A stretch of 64,000 nucleotides of DNA from Halapricum desulfuricans (GTDB taxonomy: Archaea > Halobacteriota > Halobacteria > Halobacteriales > Haloarculaceae). The notes under the pieces were generated by a model. The model saw only the letters and a list, made by a program, of their open reading frames with translations, was not told where the DNA came from and made no database searches. The stretch lies in assembly GCF_017094465.1 (NCBI RefSeq), contig NZ_CP064791.1:2635658-2699657 (forward strand). Direction: 5' to 3'. How positions within the stretch are numbered: the stretch's first letter is position 1; the number at the start of each line of letters is the position of its first letter. A program made the translations under genes and the position numbers. This document shows, piece by piece, positions 14,896-23,751 of this stretch.

Positions 14896-14987
14896 CAGGC
14901 TGCCAGTGCCGTGTTGACGATCAGCGCGACGGCCGCGGCCGCCGACAGGCCGACCGTTGCGAGGACGATCTTCGTCGCTGTACTCAT
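14895..14987 (-). CDS. 30-residue single-helix membrane peptide
   Basis: The ORF reads MSTATKIVLATVGLSAAAAV, then ALIVNTALAA, then stop. Almost all of it (residues about 7-28) is one hydrophobic helix with a lysine at position 6. Its TGA overlaps the ATG of the 258-residue gene by one base (TGA and ATG share base 14895), a strong sign that it is translated. It may anchor or regulate its partner. Being this short, it would be missed by most gene finders. Confidence 0.6.
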   Translation of the reverse strand: MSTATKIVLATVGLSAAAAVALIVNTALAA

Positions 14988-15040
14988 ACGCCGTCCTTCC
15001 GGGCCGGGTGAGTTAAACGCACCGCAGTTTGTGGCTGTGT

Positions 15041-15895
15041 TCACCGGAGTCGGTGGTAGGTCTCCCTGAGTGTCGCCGGAGCGACACCGGCAACGTCGGC
15101 AGCTTCGCGCTGGGTGAGCGAACAGTCGGCCTCGATTGCCGCGGTGTACAGACAGGCGCCCGCCACGCCGGCCGGATTGCGCCCGGCGGCGATGCCCTCG
15201 TCTGTAGCGCGGGCGGCCAACTGGCGCGCCCGGCGTTCGACATCGGCCTCGAGACCGAGTTCGGTCGCGAACCGCGGGAGGTACTCCGCGGGATCGATCG
15301 GGCCGGTCTCGAGTTCGAACGCGCGGTTGAGCACCCCATAGCAGTTCTTGAGCCGGCCGCGGTCGACCCGCGAGACGGCAGCGACCTCCGCCAGCGTCCG
15401 AGAGATGCCCGCAATGCGACAGATCGCGTACACCGCGGCCGTCGCGATCCCCTCGATCGACCGTCCGCGAAGCAGGTCGTCCTCCTGGGCGCTCGTGAAG
15501 AGGACGCACGCCCGGTCCCGGATCGCATCCGGCAGGGAGAGGCGGCCGGTCATCCGCCAGATCTCGCCGAACCCTTCGCGTCGGTTGCGGGCGACTTTCG
15601 AGGGTGCGCTCGCCCGGCGGTGCTGGGTGCGCATCCGCGTGAGTCGGCGCCGTTTCCCGGCCGAGACGCCGGCGTCGTGGCCGATCTCGGTCGACAGGCC
15701 CATGTCGTGGCGTGCCGGCGTCAGCGGCGCGCCGGTCCGCTCGCGGGTCTCGTCGTCGAAGGCGCGCCACTCCGGCCCGCGGTCGAGTCGATCGGCCTCA
15801 ACGACGAGGCCACACTCAGTACAGACCGTCTCCTGTTCTCCCGTCCGAAGGGTTCCCCGACACTCCGGGCACGTCCGTCTTCCGCTAGTTTGCAT
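15041..15895 (-). CDS. tfb: Transcription initiation factor TFB (TFIIB homologue)
   Basis: TFB bridges TBP and RNA polymerase at archaeal promoters. The protein has 284 residues from the ATG at 15895; a GTG one codon upstream is possible. It has an N-terminal zinc ribbon (CPEC...CTEC, residues about 9-29), the B-finger segment GPEWRAFDDE, and two cyclin repeats, the first with RDRACVLF...GRSIEGIATAAVYAICR and the second with ARATDEGIAAGRNPAGVAGACLYTAA. The length is slightly short for the family. Haloarchaea have several TFB paralogues with different promoter preferences; this divergent, Arg-rich member is probably one of the accessory ones. Confidence 0.9.
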   Translation of the reverse strand: MQTSGRRTCPECRGTLRTGEQETVCTECGLVVEADRLDRGPEWRAFDDETRERTGAPLTPARHDMGLSTEIGHDAGVSAGKRRRLTRMRTQHRRASAPSKVARNRREGFGEIWRMTGRLSLPDAIRDRACVLFTSAQEDDLLRGRSIEGIATAAVYAICRIAGISRTLAEVAAVSRVDRGRLKNCYGVLNRAFELETGPIDPAEYLPRFATELGLEADVERRARQLAARATDEGIAAGRNPAGVAGACLYTAAIEADCSLTQREAADVAGVAPATLRETYHRLR

Positions 15896-15934
15896 CACCC
15901 CACTTCGATCGAAGGGTCGACTTAAATTTCGGGG

Positions 15935-16360
15935 TCAGAGCCGGTCGGCAATCGACTCGGCTACGTCGTCGAGTTCGGCGTCGGAGGGGTCCGGCCGGGC
16001 GTCGAACAGCGCGTGGATCGGGCCGGCGCCGTCGTCCGCCGACCGCGGGACGACGTGGGCGTGGACGTGCGGGACCTCCTGGCCGGCGGCCTCGCCGTTG
16101 TTGACCGCGACGGTCGTGGCGGGCACGTCGAGAGCGTCCTCGACCGCGGGGACGACCTCGTGGAGCGCCCCGTAGAAGTCAGTCGCCTCCGCAGCGGGAA
16201 TGTCGTCGAGACGCTCGTAGTGGTCTTTCGGGACGACCAGCGTGTGACCCATCGTCAGCGGGTTGGCGTCGAGAAACGCCAGCGCGGCGTCGTCCTCGTA
16301 GACGGTTCGGCTCGGGATCTCGCCGTCGACGATACGGCAGAAAATGCAATCGTCGCTCAT
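15935..16360 (-). CDS. HIT-family nucleotide hydrolase/transferase
   Basis: The ATG at 16360 (MSDDCIFCRIVDGEIPSR) gives 141 residues. The histidine triad is HVHAHVVPR near residue 98-106, preceded by GQEVPH. The N-terminal CIFC-RIV motif and the MGHTLVVPKDHY segment are typical of the HINT/HIT branch, which cleaves nucleoside phosphoramidates or dinucleoside polyphosphates. The upstream extension of the frame is ignored because it is Ser/Arg-rich antisense sequence. The gene lies between tfb and the TrmB-like regulator, all on the minus strand, with gaps of 39 and 97 bp. Confidence 0.88.
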   Translation of the reverse strand: MSDDCIFCRIVDGEIPSRTVYEDDAALAFLDANPLTMGHTLVVPKDHYERLDDIPAAEATDFYGALHEVVPAVEDALDVPATTVAVNNGEAAGQEVPHVHAHVVPRSADDGAGPIHALFDARPDPSDAELDDVAESIADRL

Positions 16361-16457
16361 GTGCGTCTCTGCGTCGGCCACCAAAATAACGTCTTGGGCG
16401 TCGGCCGAGAACGGCGGTCCCGTCCACGGAACGTCAATCCGGCCCCACCCGCGGGCG

Positions 16458-17537
16458 TCAATCGTAACTGACGTCCTCGATGACGATCCGGGTCGCCTCG
16501 AAGTCCTCGATGACAGCGCCCCAGCCACCGACGGCGATCGGTCCGTCGTCGGTCTCGACGGTGATCGTGGCCTGGCCGCCGAGGTACGAGAACAGGGGAT
16601 CGCGGCCGACGTTTTCGAGGCTGGGGTAATCGATGTCGACAATGTCTCCTTCGAGGGTGACCTCGGTGCCCGAATCGACGTCGAGACCTTGCACGGTGGC
16701 AGCGATCGTCGCTCCGTCCTCGAGCAGCGGTGCGATGTCACGAATGCAGTTGCGGATGTTCACGTACGTCCGGGGCAACGAGTCGTCGTCGTCGGTGAAC
16801 AACGGCTCCGTCGACTCCCAGAGACCGGCCATGAAGAACCAGTGGAAGACATAGGCGTGCGTCCGATCCTCGACGATGATCCCGTAGCGGTTCGTCGAGA
16901 GGTCGTGCGGGGCGAAGCAGGTCGCGGTCCGGTCGATGAGCGCGATCAGCGGCATCGGGATCGACCGGTACCGGGCTTCCGTCGCGACCTCCCGCAGTTC
17001 CGATTCCGACGGGAGCGAATGCGGCGAGTCCTCCTCGGCGTACATCGCCAGTCGCACGTGCACACCGCGCTCGCGTGCGTCCTTCAGGGCGTCCCGAAGT
17101 CGGACGTACTGACTCTGGCTGACAGCGACCAGGACCTGGTTTTCCGCCGCACGGATCTTCGCTTCCGCCTTGTCGAGGACCGTGTCGATCCGCTTGACGA
17201 AACTCACCGTATGCGAGTCCATCGTCGGTGCTTCCCAGCGGTCCTCGATCTCCTCTGCCGCGTCCTCGAATCGATCGGCGCGTTCGCGGAGGTCCTCGAG
17301 GACCGATTCGGGGCTGTACGCCCTGGCGTGGAGGCTGTCCTGCTCGTAGGTCTCGACGTAGCCGCGTTGTTCCAGATCCCGGAGTACGTCGTAAATCCGT
17401 GGGTCCGGGACGTCGCTCTCCTCGGCGACGTCGGTCGCCGACGCGGACCCCAGCTCCAGTACTGTCACGTACGCCTCCGCCTGATACGGCGAGAGGCCGG
17501 CGTCTTCGAGTACTGTTGTAAGCTTCGATTTATTCAT
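16458..17537 (-). CDS. trmB: TrmB-family sugar-responsive transcription regulator
   Basis: The ATG at 17537 (MNKSKLTTVLEDAGLSPYQ) gives 359 residues. The N-terminal winged helix has ASATDVAEESDVPDPRIYDVLRDLEQRGYVETYE (about 33-66), followed by a coiled segment LEDLRERADRFEDAAEEIED, and a C-terminal TrmB effector domain (VLVAVSQSQYVRLRDALKDA, RYGIIVEDRTHAYVFHWF). In Thermococcus and Halobacterium such proteins bind sugars and control transport and central carbon genes. It sits at the left edge of the sugar island, so it is the best candidate for the TACAAC-N4-GTTGTA sites upstream of the island genes. Its own upstream region has a TACAAC half-site at 17562-17567, hinting at autoregulation. Confidence 0.88.
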   Translation of the reverse strand: MNKSKLTTVLEDAGLSPYQAEAYVTVLELGSASATDVAEESDVPDPRIYDVLRDLEQRGYVETYEQDSLHARAYSPESVLEDLRERADRFEDAAEEIEDRWEAPTMDSHTVSFVKRIDTVLDKAEAKIRAAENQVLVAVSQSQYVRLRDALKDARERGVHVRLAMYAEEDSPHSLPSESELREVATEARYRSIPMPLIALIDRTATCFAPHDLSTNRYGIIVEDRTHAYVFHWFFMAGLWESTEPLFTDDDDSLPRTYVNIRNCIRDIAPLLEDGATIAATVQGLDVDSGTEVTLEGDIVDIDYPSLENVGRDPLFSYLGGQATITVETDDGPIAVGGWGAVIEDFEATRIVIEDVSYD

Positions 17538-17636
17538 TGTTGGTATTGTTATGCCATCAGGGTTGTAAACTGTCCGCTTTGGTATCACTCCGCGCGGTAT
17601 CGATGCTGGCGGTCGTATCGGGCACGGGACGGCGAA

Positions 17637-18632
17637 TCACCTGTCTTTGCCCTCCTGTGGCCATTGCGGGAACTTCGGTTGGGCGATTCGCTCGACCTCC
17701 GCGTCAGTCAGCGAGATGTCGACTGCCGCGACGTTCTCTTCGAGGTGGTCGATCCGCCGCGGCCCGATAATCGGGGCGGTCACCACGTCCTGTGCCAGCA
17801 GCCAGGCGAGGCTGATCTGCGCCGGGGTGGCGTCCCGTTCGTCGGCGATCGACCGGATCTCCTCGAGAACGGCCCAGTTCTCGTCGGTGAATCGGTTCGA
17901 CGTGTACTCGTCGGTCGCAGCCCTGGTGTCCCCGGATGGTTCGTTGTCGCGGTCGTACTTGCCAGTGAGGAACCCGCCCGCGAGCGGCGACCACGGGACG
18001 ACGCCGATATCCTCCTCGGCGCAGATCGGCAGGAGGTTCGCCTCCTCGTGGCGGTCGACGGCGTTGTACTCCGGTTGCATCGAGACGAACCGCTCGTAGC
18101 CCTCGATATCGGCGGTGTACAGCGCCTTCGAGAACTGCCAGCCGGCCATCGTCGAGGCACCGATATAGCGGACCAGCCCCTCGTCGACGAGATGGGTCAG
18201 CGCCGACAGCGTCTCCTCGATCGGCGTGTTCTCGTCCCAGCGGTGGATCTGGTAGAGGTCGATGTAGTCGACGCCAAGCCGATCGAGACTGGCATGGGCC
18301 TGGTCGATGATGTGTTTGCGAGACAGCCCCTGCCCGTTCGGCCCGTCGTGCATCTCGCCGAAGACCTTGGTGGCGATCACCAGTTCGTCCCGGCGATAGT
18401 TGGCGATCGCCTCGCCGACGATCTCCTCGCTCTCGCCGGTGGAGTAGACGTTCGCGGTATCCAGGAAGTTGATCCCGAGATCGAGCGCTCGATGGATGAT
18501 CTCGCGACTCTTCTCACGGTCGTCGATCATCCACTCGGCCTCGCTCCCGAAGTTCATGCACCCGAGCGCCAGCTCGGACACCTCCAACCCGGTCGATCCG
18601 AGTGTTGTATGTGGTACTGTATCACTCGACAT
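17637..18632 (-). CDS. Aldo/keto reductase
   Basis: The ATG at 18632 (MSSDTVPHTTLGSTG) gives 331 residues with the AKR (alpha/beta)8 barrel signature. Catalytic residues are visible: Asp in FLDTANVYSTGESEE with its Tyr, Lys in ELVIATKVFG, and His in LYQIHRWD. The C-terminal AQISLAWLLAQDVVTAPIIGPRRIDHLEENV is the cofactor (NADPH) segment. Substrates of this subgroup range over sugar aldehydes and ketones; the sugar-island context suggests a sugar or glycerol-related carbonyl. A TACAAC half-site (18652-18657) lies 20 bp upstream, and a T-rich stretch between could serve as TATA box. Confidence 0.87.
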   Translation of the reverse strand: MSSDTVPHTTLGSTGLEVSELALGCMNFGSEAEWMIDDREKSREIIHRALDLGINFLDTANVYSTGESEEIVGEAIANYRRDELVIATKVFGEMHDGPNGQGLSRKHIIDQAHASLDRLGVDYIDLYQIHRWDENTPIEETLSALTHLVDEGLVRYIGASTMAGWQFSKALYTADIEGYERFVSMQPEYNAVDRHEEANLLPICAEEDIGVVPWSPLAGGFLTGKYDRDNEPSGDTRAATDEYTSNRFTDENWAVLEEIRSIADERDATPAQISLAWLLAQDVVTAPIIGPRRIDHLEENVAAVDISLTDAEVERIAQPKFPQWPQEGKDR

Positions 18633-18758
18633 ACCACTATTTTTAATCCCCGTTGTAAAAAGGCTGGCGTCGAGTGCGATTTGGGTGGGAGGGATCGTCT
18701 CGAAAAGCAAGACGCGAGAGCGGCGCGACGCGTCCGGCAGGTCAGCCTGCCGATCGCA

Positions 18759-21173
18759 TCACGGTCGGCGGGTCCAGACGACGGCCTGTCCGTTGTCGAG
18801 CGTGAGCGTGTCGAGGTCGGGCGCAGTGCCCGGGGACGCGAGCGCGGGTTCCCAGCCGTCCGCCGGGATCGACGGGTCGAGACCGGTCGGCTCGACGGTC
18901 ACCTCGGGCCCTTCCATGTTCCCCACGAACAGCACCTGTTCGTCGCCGTCCGGAGACGCCCTGAAGCCGTAGTAGACGACCGTCCCGTCGACGGGATGGA
19001 CGTAATCGAAGACCTCCGATCCGTCGACGTCAATGTCTTCGAGCAACCACGGCCGGTCCTGACGGAACTCCCGGACGCGCTGGGTGAACTCGGCGCGGTC
19101 CGGGTCGAGGGTGTCCAGCCAGTTCGAAAGATTGGCGAACTCGTTGACGTCGGCCATCCAGTGTTCGCTGAATCGTTCGAGATCCTCGGGCGTCACCGTC
19201 TCGCCTGCAAGCGGTGATCCCAGTGCCTCGATAGTCGCTGCCATGTCCTCCAGTTCCCAGTCGGTCGCTTCGCCGACATCGTGCAGGACGTGCACGAAGT
19301 GATCGAGGTCGTCCCGGTCGTCGATGCCCATCGACTTCAGCCGCCCGAAGAACCGATCGTCGTCGTACAGCTCGGCAGGGACGTGCCAGTCGAGGACGTT
19401 GTCCTCCTCGGCGACGACCTTGACGTTCCACTCGTCGTCAGTATCACGCATAAACGACCAGGGCGCGTGGGCGTTGGCGTTGAGGAAGTCCATCGGCACG
19501 CCGGGCAGCAGGCAGTGCAACAGCATGTTCGTCGAGGGCTGGTCGTAGGCTTCGTCGATGATCTCCGGCCCGTCGTCGCCCAGGTAGGGGTTGATCGGAT
19601 CTTCCTCCCAGCCTTTCGGGAGGGGCTGTTGGGTCCCCCTGCGGAGCGTGTCGTGATTCGCGACGCCAGTGATCCAGTTGCTGCCGAAATCGGCGACCTC
19701 GAAGACGCGCCACCACTTGCTCGCCCAGAACGTCAGCAGGGCGGGCTTGTTGTGCGCGAAGGTGATCGGCGACCACTGGAAGGAGTGGGGGTGCTGTTTG
19801 ATGAGCTCGCGATAGGTCGAAGCCAGTTCCCAGTCCCCGCGGGGCCAGGGCCGGCCGTCTTCGTAGATCATCCACGGCCGGTATTCGGTCCCGCCGACTT
19901 CCTGTGTTACCTCGTCCATCTCCGCGAGGAACTCGTCGTCGTGGAACAGTTCGTCGGGGCCGGGGTCGTAATACTTGAAGTCCTGTGCGCCGTCGACCCG
20001 GATTCCGTCGGCACCGAAGTCCATCTTTCGGCGCTGGAGCTCCAGCACCGTCGCCCGGACGACCGGATGCAGGTAGTCCAGTTCCAGGCCGTACATCCCC
20101 GGGCCTTCGATGAACTCCTCGTCGAGCAGTTCGTCGGCCCGTCCCTCGGCGTGGCCCAGCGCGATGTCGAAGACGATCCGGATCGGCTCCGGGAGGTTGT
20201 GACAGGCGGCGATGAAATCGACCAGTTCGTGTGGTCGCCCTGTCTCCAGGATTGCGGGATTGGGTGCCGAAAACGCCCGGATGACGATGTCGTAGCCCCA
20301 GTTTATCAGGTCGGGTTGCTCGGCGATGAGCTCGGCCGTCTCGCCGCCCTGGGGTGCGACGCGGTCGCCCTCAACCTGCCAGAACTCGTGGTTCTCGCGG
20401 TGTTCGGTGATCGGCTCGATCGGCATCAGCTGGATCCCGTCGTAGCCCATATGGATCCGCTCGCCGGCAGTCAGGTCCTCGCCCGTGCGGAGCTTCTCGC
20501 TGATCCGATCGTATCGCCGTGCCAGCCCTCCTAGAGACCCGTTCTCGGTTGCCGTCCCCGGATGGATTTCGACCATGCTCGTCGCGGGCTCGATCCGCGG
20601 CAGGCCGTCGTCCTCGCTGGTCGGGATCGGCTCCGCGTCGGTACCGAGGTGCTCGAAGTACTCGCGGTCGTCACGCTCGGCGTCGAGCGTGTCGAGATCG
20701 ATCAGCTCGGCGGGGCCGAACACGCCGAACGGCACCGAGTACGCAAGCGGATCCTGAACCGTGTGCCACTCGCCGTCCTCGCGGTAGACCAGCTGGTAGA
20801 GGGAGCCGAACTGCTCACGCGTGCCCGGACGCATACCCTCGACGACCGCCCAGTGGTACTCGCCTTCGCGATGGATCGGAAGCCGATCGCGCCGGACCTC
20901 GATCGTCTGCTGATCGACGCCGTCTTCGAAGACCCGAACGTCCTCCGTCGGGGTCAACACTTCGAGATAGACGTCATCGTGCGGGACGCCAGCGTCGACG
21001 ATCTCGGGCGTCCAGAAGCCGATCTCGGTCACGCCGTCTTCGTAGTGTGCGCCCAGTCGGGTGACGATCTCCTTGGCCGCCTCGAAGTCGTCGTCGTGGC
21101 GCTCCCGCTGCGCTCGATGCCACGCACGCAGGTCCTCGGTGGGTTCGTCCAGCAGCCGGACGTTTGCTGTCAC
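18759..21173 (-). CDS. GH13 family hydrolase, glucosylglycerol hydrolase-like
   Basis: The GTG at 21173 (VTANVRLLDEPTEDL) gives 804 residues; an in-frame ATG further upstream would put the operator inside the gene. The N-terminal part (1-200) is a beta-rich domain, then a GH13 barrel with unusual motifs: region I DIALGHAEG, region II GADGIRVDGAQD (nucleophile Asp), region III MIYEDG (acid Glu) and region IV GVANHDTLRRG. The stretches YDGIQLMPIEPITEHRE and INWGYDIVIRAFSAPNPAIL fit the glucosylglycerol hydrolase group known in cyanobacteria. It would release glucose and glycerol from the compatible solute glucosylglycerol. No signal peptide is seen. The assignment to that specificity is moderate; other alpha-glucosides are possible. 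Confidence 0.72.
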   Translation of the reverse strand: MTANVRLLDEPTEDLRAWHRAQRERHDDDFEAAKEIVTRLGAHYEDGVTEIGFWTPEIVDAGVPHDDVYLEVLTPTEDVRVFEDGVDQQTIEVRRDRLPIHREGEYHWAVVEGMRPGTREQFGSLYQLVYREDGEWHTVQDPLAYSVPFGVFGPAELIDLDTLDAERDDREYFEHLGTDAEPIPTSEDDGLPRIEPATSMVEIHPGTATENGSLGGLARRYDRISEKLRTGEDLTAGERIHMGYDGIQLMPIEPITEHRENHEFWQVEGDRVAPQGGETAELIAEQPDLINWGYDIVIRAFSAPNPAILETGRPHELVDFIAACHNLPEPIRIVFDIALGHAEGRADELLDEEFIEGPGMYGLELDYLHPVVRATVLELQRRKMDFGADGIRVDGAQDFKYYDPGPDELFHDDEFLAEMDEVTQEVGGTEYRPWMIYEDGRPWPRGDWELASTYRELIKQHPHSFQWSPITFAHNKPALLTFWASKWWRVFEVADFGSNWITGVANHDTLRRGTQQPLPKGWEEDPINPYLGDDGPEIIDEAYDQPSTNMLLHCLLPGVPMDFLNANAHAPWSFMRDTDDEWNVKVVAEEDNVLDWHVPAELYDDDRFFGRLKSMGIDDRDDLDHFVHVLHDVGEATDWELEDMAATIEALGSPLAGETVTPEDLERFSEHWMADVNEFANLSNWLDTLDPDRAEFTQRVREFRQDRPWLLEDIDVDGSEVFDYVHPVDGTVVYYGFRASPDGDEQVLFVGNMEGPEVTVEPTGLDPSIPADGWEPALASPGTAPDLDTLTLDNGQAVVWTRRP

Positions 21174-21178
21174 AGTAG

Positions 21179-21194
21179 TACAACTCCTGTAGTA
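21179..21194. promoter_or_regulatory. TACAAC-N4-GTTGTA-type operator (GH13 gene at 21173)
   Basis: The sequence TACAACTCCTGTAGTA differs at 2 of 16 positions from the local consensus TACAACACCTGTTGTA. It lies 5 bp upstream of the GTG start of the minus-strand GH13 gene, between it and a TATA-like TTTAAG at about 21214-21219. This is a repressor-type position. Confidence 0.6.
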
Positions 21195-21261
21195 ATAATG
21201 AACCCCATTCATCTTAAAGACACACCCCGCGTCCGGGCCGGATACGCGATCCCACCCATCT

Positions 21262-21277
21262 AACCACACCTGTTGTA
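21262..21277. promoter_or_regulatory. TACAAC-N4-GTTGTA-type operator (amylosucrase-like gene)
   Basis: The sequence AACCACACCTGTTGTA matches the consensus at 14 of 16 positions. It lies upstream of the plus-strand gene at 21353, whose start is fixed by the ribosome-binding site AGGAGGGG at 21342-21349. An AT-rich segment follows at 21278-21289. Confidence 0.6.
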
Positions 21278-21352
21278 AAGAATTTTGATGCCGGGGATAC
21301 AATGGTACACTATGACCGAAAGCGCCCGTATAGCGTGGTACAGGAGGGGACA

Positions 21353-23620
21353 ATGAGCGAGGCCAGCGGTGACCGGAACGAGGCCCCGATAGCGGATTGG
21401 CCCCCGGAGGACCCCGTCGAGGCGCTGCGGACGTTTCTGATCGATCGCTACGCGGACCATCCCGAGAGCGATGTGTTGCGCGAGCGGATCGAGGAACACC
21501 TGCCGGACCTCTGGCGGGCGTTTACCGAGGTCTACGGGGACGACCGCGAGAGCGTCACCTGGCTGCTCGAAGCGGTCGATGCGGCCGTCGAGACCTTCGA
21601 TGCCCGACCCGAGCGTCTCCGCTCGCTCGATCGGTCCCGCGAGGGCGTCGAGGACTGGTTCCAGCGACCGGAGGAGGTCGGCTACATGTGTTACGTCGAC
21701 CTGTTCGCGGGGGACCTCCAGGGCGTCCGCGAGAAGATCCCCTATCTGAAGGAGCTCGGCGTGACCTACCTGCATCTGATGCCGCTGCTGGAGCCACGCG
21801 AGGGGCAAAACGACGGCGGGTACGCCGTCACGGACTACCGGGCGGTCGATCCCGACCTGGGGACGATGGACGACCTGCGGGAACTAGCCGCGGACCTCCA
21901 GGAGGAGGATATTCACCTCGCGCTCGATTTCGTGATGAACCACACCGCTCGCGAGCACGAGTGGGCCCAGGCCGCGATGGACGGCGACGAGCGCTTCGAG
22001 GACTTCTATCTCACCTTCGAGGACCGCGAGCGCCCCGACCAGTACGAGCAGACGCTCCCGGAGGTGTTCCCGGACTTCGCGCCGGGGAACTTCACCTACG
22101 TCGAGGAGCTACAGCAGTGGGTCTGGACGAGCTTCTACGACTTCCAGTGGGATCTGGACTACTCGAACCCGGACGTGTTCGTCCAGATGTTCCGGGAGAT
22201 GGCGTTTCTCGCGAACGTGGGGACCGACGTGCTCCGGCTCGACGCCGTCCCCTTTCTCTGGAAGGAACTGGGGACGGACTGCCGGAATCTGGACGAGGCC
22301 CACTGGATCCTGCGGGCCTACCGGGCGCTGATGCGGATCGCCGCGCCAGGCGTACTGTTCAAAGCCGAGGCCATCGTCACGCCCGAGGAGACGATCAGGT
22401 ACCTCGGCACGGGCGGCCACGAGGGCGAGGAGTGTGACATCGCCTACAACGCGCCGCTGATGGCCCACCTCTGGCACGCGCTGGCCAGCGAGAACACCCA
22501 GTTGCTGGAACAGGCCCTCGAATCGCTCCCGGCGACCCCGGAGGGGGCCTCGTGGCTCAACTACGTCCGGTGTCACGACGACATCGGCTGGGGCCTGGAC
22601 GACGAGGACGTCCGCGCTGTCGGTCAGGACCCGACCAGTACGCGCAAGTTCTGCTCGGACTTCTACGCGGGCGATCACCCCGACAGCTACGCCGAGGGGT
22701 ATCGCTTCCAGGAGGAGGCGACCGGCGTCGCCCGAACCTCCGGGACCGCCGCGGCACTGACCGGCCTCCAGAAAGCCCGCGTCGAGGGCGACCCCGAGGA
22801 CGTCGACGCGGCGATCCAGCGGTACCTGCTCATGCACCAGGCCGCCTTCGTCATGCAGGGGATGCCGTTGCTGTACAGCGGCGATGAGCTCGCCCAGCTC
22901 AACGACTTCTCGTATCTGAACAACCCGATCAAGGCCGAGGACAACCGCTGGGTCCACCGCTCGCCGATGGACTGGGACGCCGCCGAGCGCCGCACGCTGG
23001 AGGGGTCGGTCGAACAGCGCGTCTTCGACGGGATCAAGCGCCTCTCGAACGCGCGAGCGGGGCGCGAGGCGTTGCACCACCGCGGTGAGGAAGTCGTTCA
23101 CGACGTGTCGGACGATGCGGTGTTCGTCGTCGAGCGCGCCCGCGACGGCGAACGCCTGCTTGCGCTCTCGAACTTCTCCGGGGAGTCGCGAGCGGTCGCC
23201 TTCGGCGAGCTTCCCGACGGCTGGGACGCCGGAAGCTACCGCGAGGTCCTCCGGGACGAGTCGGCGTTCTACCCCGACGGTCGGATCCTCCTGGAACCGT
23301 ACGGCTATCGCTGGCTCGAACCGGCCGACGCGACGCCCGGCGAGGCGGTGACGACCCGCGTCGAGATCGACGTCGAAGCCGAATACGGCGAGGAGGTGTT
23401 CCTGACCGGTAACCACGAGGCGCTCGGCAACTGGGACGTCGAGCAAGCGGTAGCGCTGTCGGGCGAGGACTACCCGACCTGGCGGGGCGAGTTCGAGTTG
23501 CCAGCGGGGACCTACGTCGAGTTCGAGTGGCTGAAAAAGAGCGAGGGGGAGCCGGTCGAGTGGTCCGGACACCGCTACGTCACGAAAGCCGGCTGGGACA
23601 CCGCCTGGCTGCTGGAGTGA
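21353..23620 (+). CDS. Amylosucrase-like GH13 enzyme with C-terminal CBM20
   Basis: The ATG at 21353 is chosen because it follows a strong Shine-Dalgarno sequence (GGAGG) by 7-8 nt, giving 755 residues. A helical N-domain (1-90) precedes a barrel with GH13 motifs DFVMNHTA, DVLRLDAVPF (nucleophile), LFKAEAIV (acid) and YVRCHDDIGW, the pattern of amylosucrase/sucrose hydrolase (GH13_4). After the usual C-domain, residues about 665-755 (EVFLTGNHEALGNWDVEQAVALSGEDYP onward) form a CBM20 starch-binding module. Likely substrates are sucrose, or a glucan acceptor. A PfkB kinase elsewhere in the island could take the fructose. No signal peptide, so it acts in the cytoplasm. Divergent from the GH13 gene at 21173. 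Confidence 0.82.
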   Translation: MSEASGDRNEAPIADWPPEDPVEALRTFLIDRYADHPESDVLRERIEEHLPDLWRAFTEVYGDDRESVTWLLEAVDAAVETFDARPERLRSLDRSREGVEDWFQRPEEVGYMCYVDLFAGDLQGVREKIPYLKELGVTYLHLMPLLEPREGQNDGGYAVTDYRAVDPDLGTMDDLRELAADLQEEDIHLALDFVMNHTAREHEWAQAAMDGDERFEDFYLTFEDRERPDQYEQTLPEVFPDFAPGNFTYVEELQQWVWTSFYDFQWDLDYSNPDVFVQMFREMAFLANVGTDVLRLDAVPFLWKELGTDCRNLDEAHWILRAYRALMRIAAPGVLFKAEAIVTPEETIRYLGTGGHEGEECDIAYNAPLMAHLWHALASENTQLLEQALESLPATPEGASWLNYVRCHDDIGWGLDDEDVRAVGQDPTSTRKFCSDFYAGDHPDSYAEGYRFQEEATGVARTSGTAAALTGLQKARVEGDPEDVDAAIQRYLLMHQAAFVMQGMPLLYSGDELAQLNDFSYLNNPIKAEDNRWVHRSPMDWDAAERRTLEGSVEQRVFDGIKRLSNARAGREALHHRGEEVVHDVSDDAVFVVERARDGERLLALSNFSGESRAVAFGELPDGWDAGSYREVLRDESAFYPDGRILLEPYGYRWLEPADATPGEAVTTRVEIDVEAEYGEEVFLTGNHEALGNWDVEQAVALSGEDYPTWRGEFELPAGTYVEFEWLKKSEGEPVEWSGHRYVTKAGWDTAWLLE

Positions 23621-23672
23621 GCCGGTCCACAGCGACGATTTCGAGTCGTCGGTCGCGGACGTGACTGTTCTC

Positions 23673-23751
23673 ATACTGCCGGCTGTGACTTCGTGGAAGT
23701 ATTCGCCACCCCAGGTGGCGAAATTCTGCACGTGATCACAGCCGGTAGTAT
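23673..23751. terminator. 79-nt hairpin between convergent GH13 genes
   Basis: Outer arms 23673-23688 and 23736-23751 pair at 15 of 16 positions (ATACTGCCGGCTGTGA with its near-complement). The inner stem TTCGCCACC-CCA-GGTGGCGAA (23702-23722) is perfect. The segments between are partly complementary. It sits exactly where two genes converge and its last base is in the stop codon of the minus-strand one. It may be a two-way terminator or a small palindromic element. Confidence 0.6.

Noticed and set aside
16344..19217. Long plus-strand open frame of about 957 codons
   Set aside because: It is antisense to the TrmB-like regulator and aldo/keto reductase genes. It is Arg/Asp/Val-rich with no domain, a usual by-product of GC-rich codon bias.
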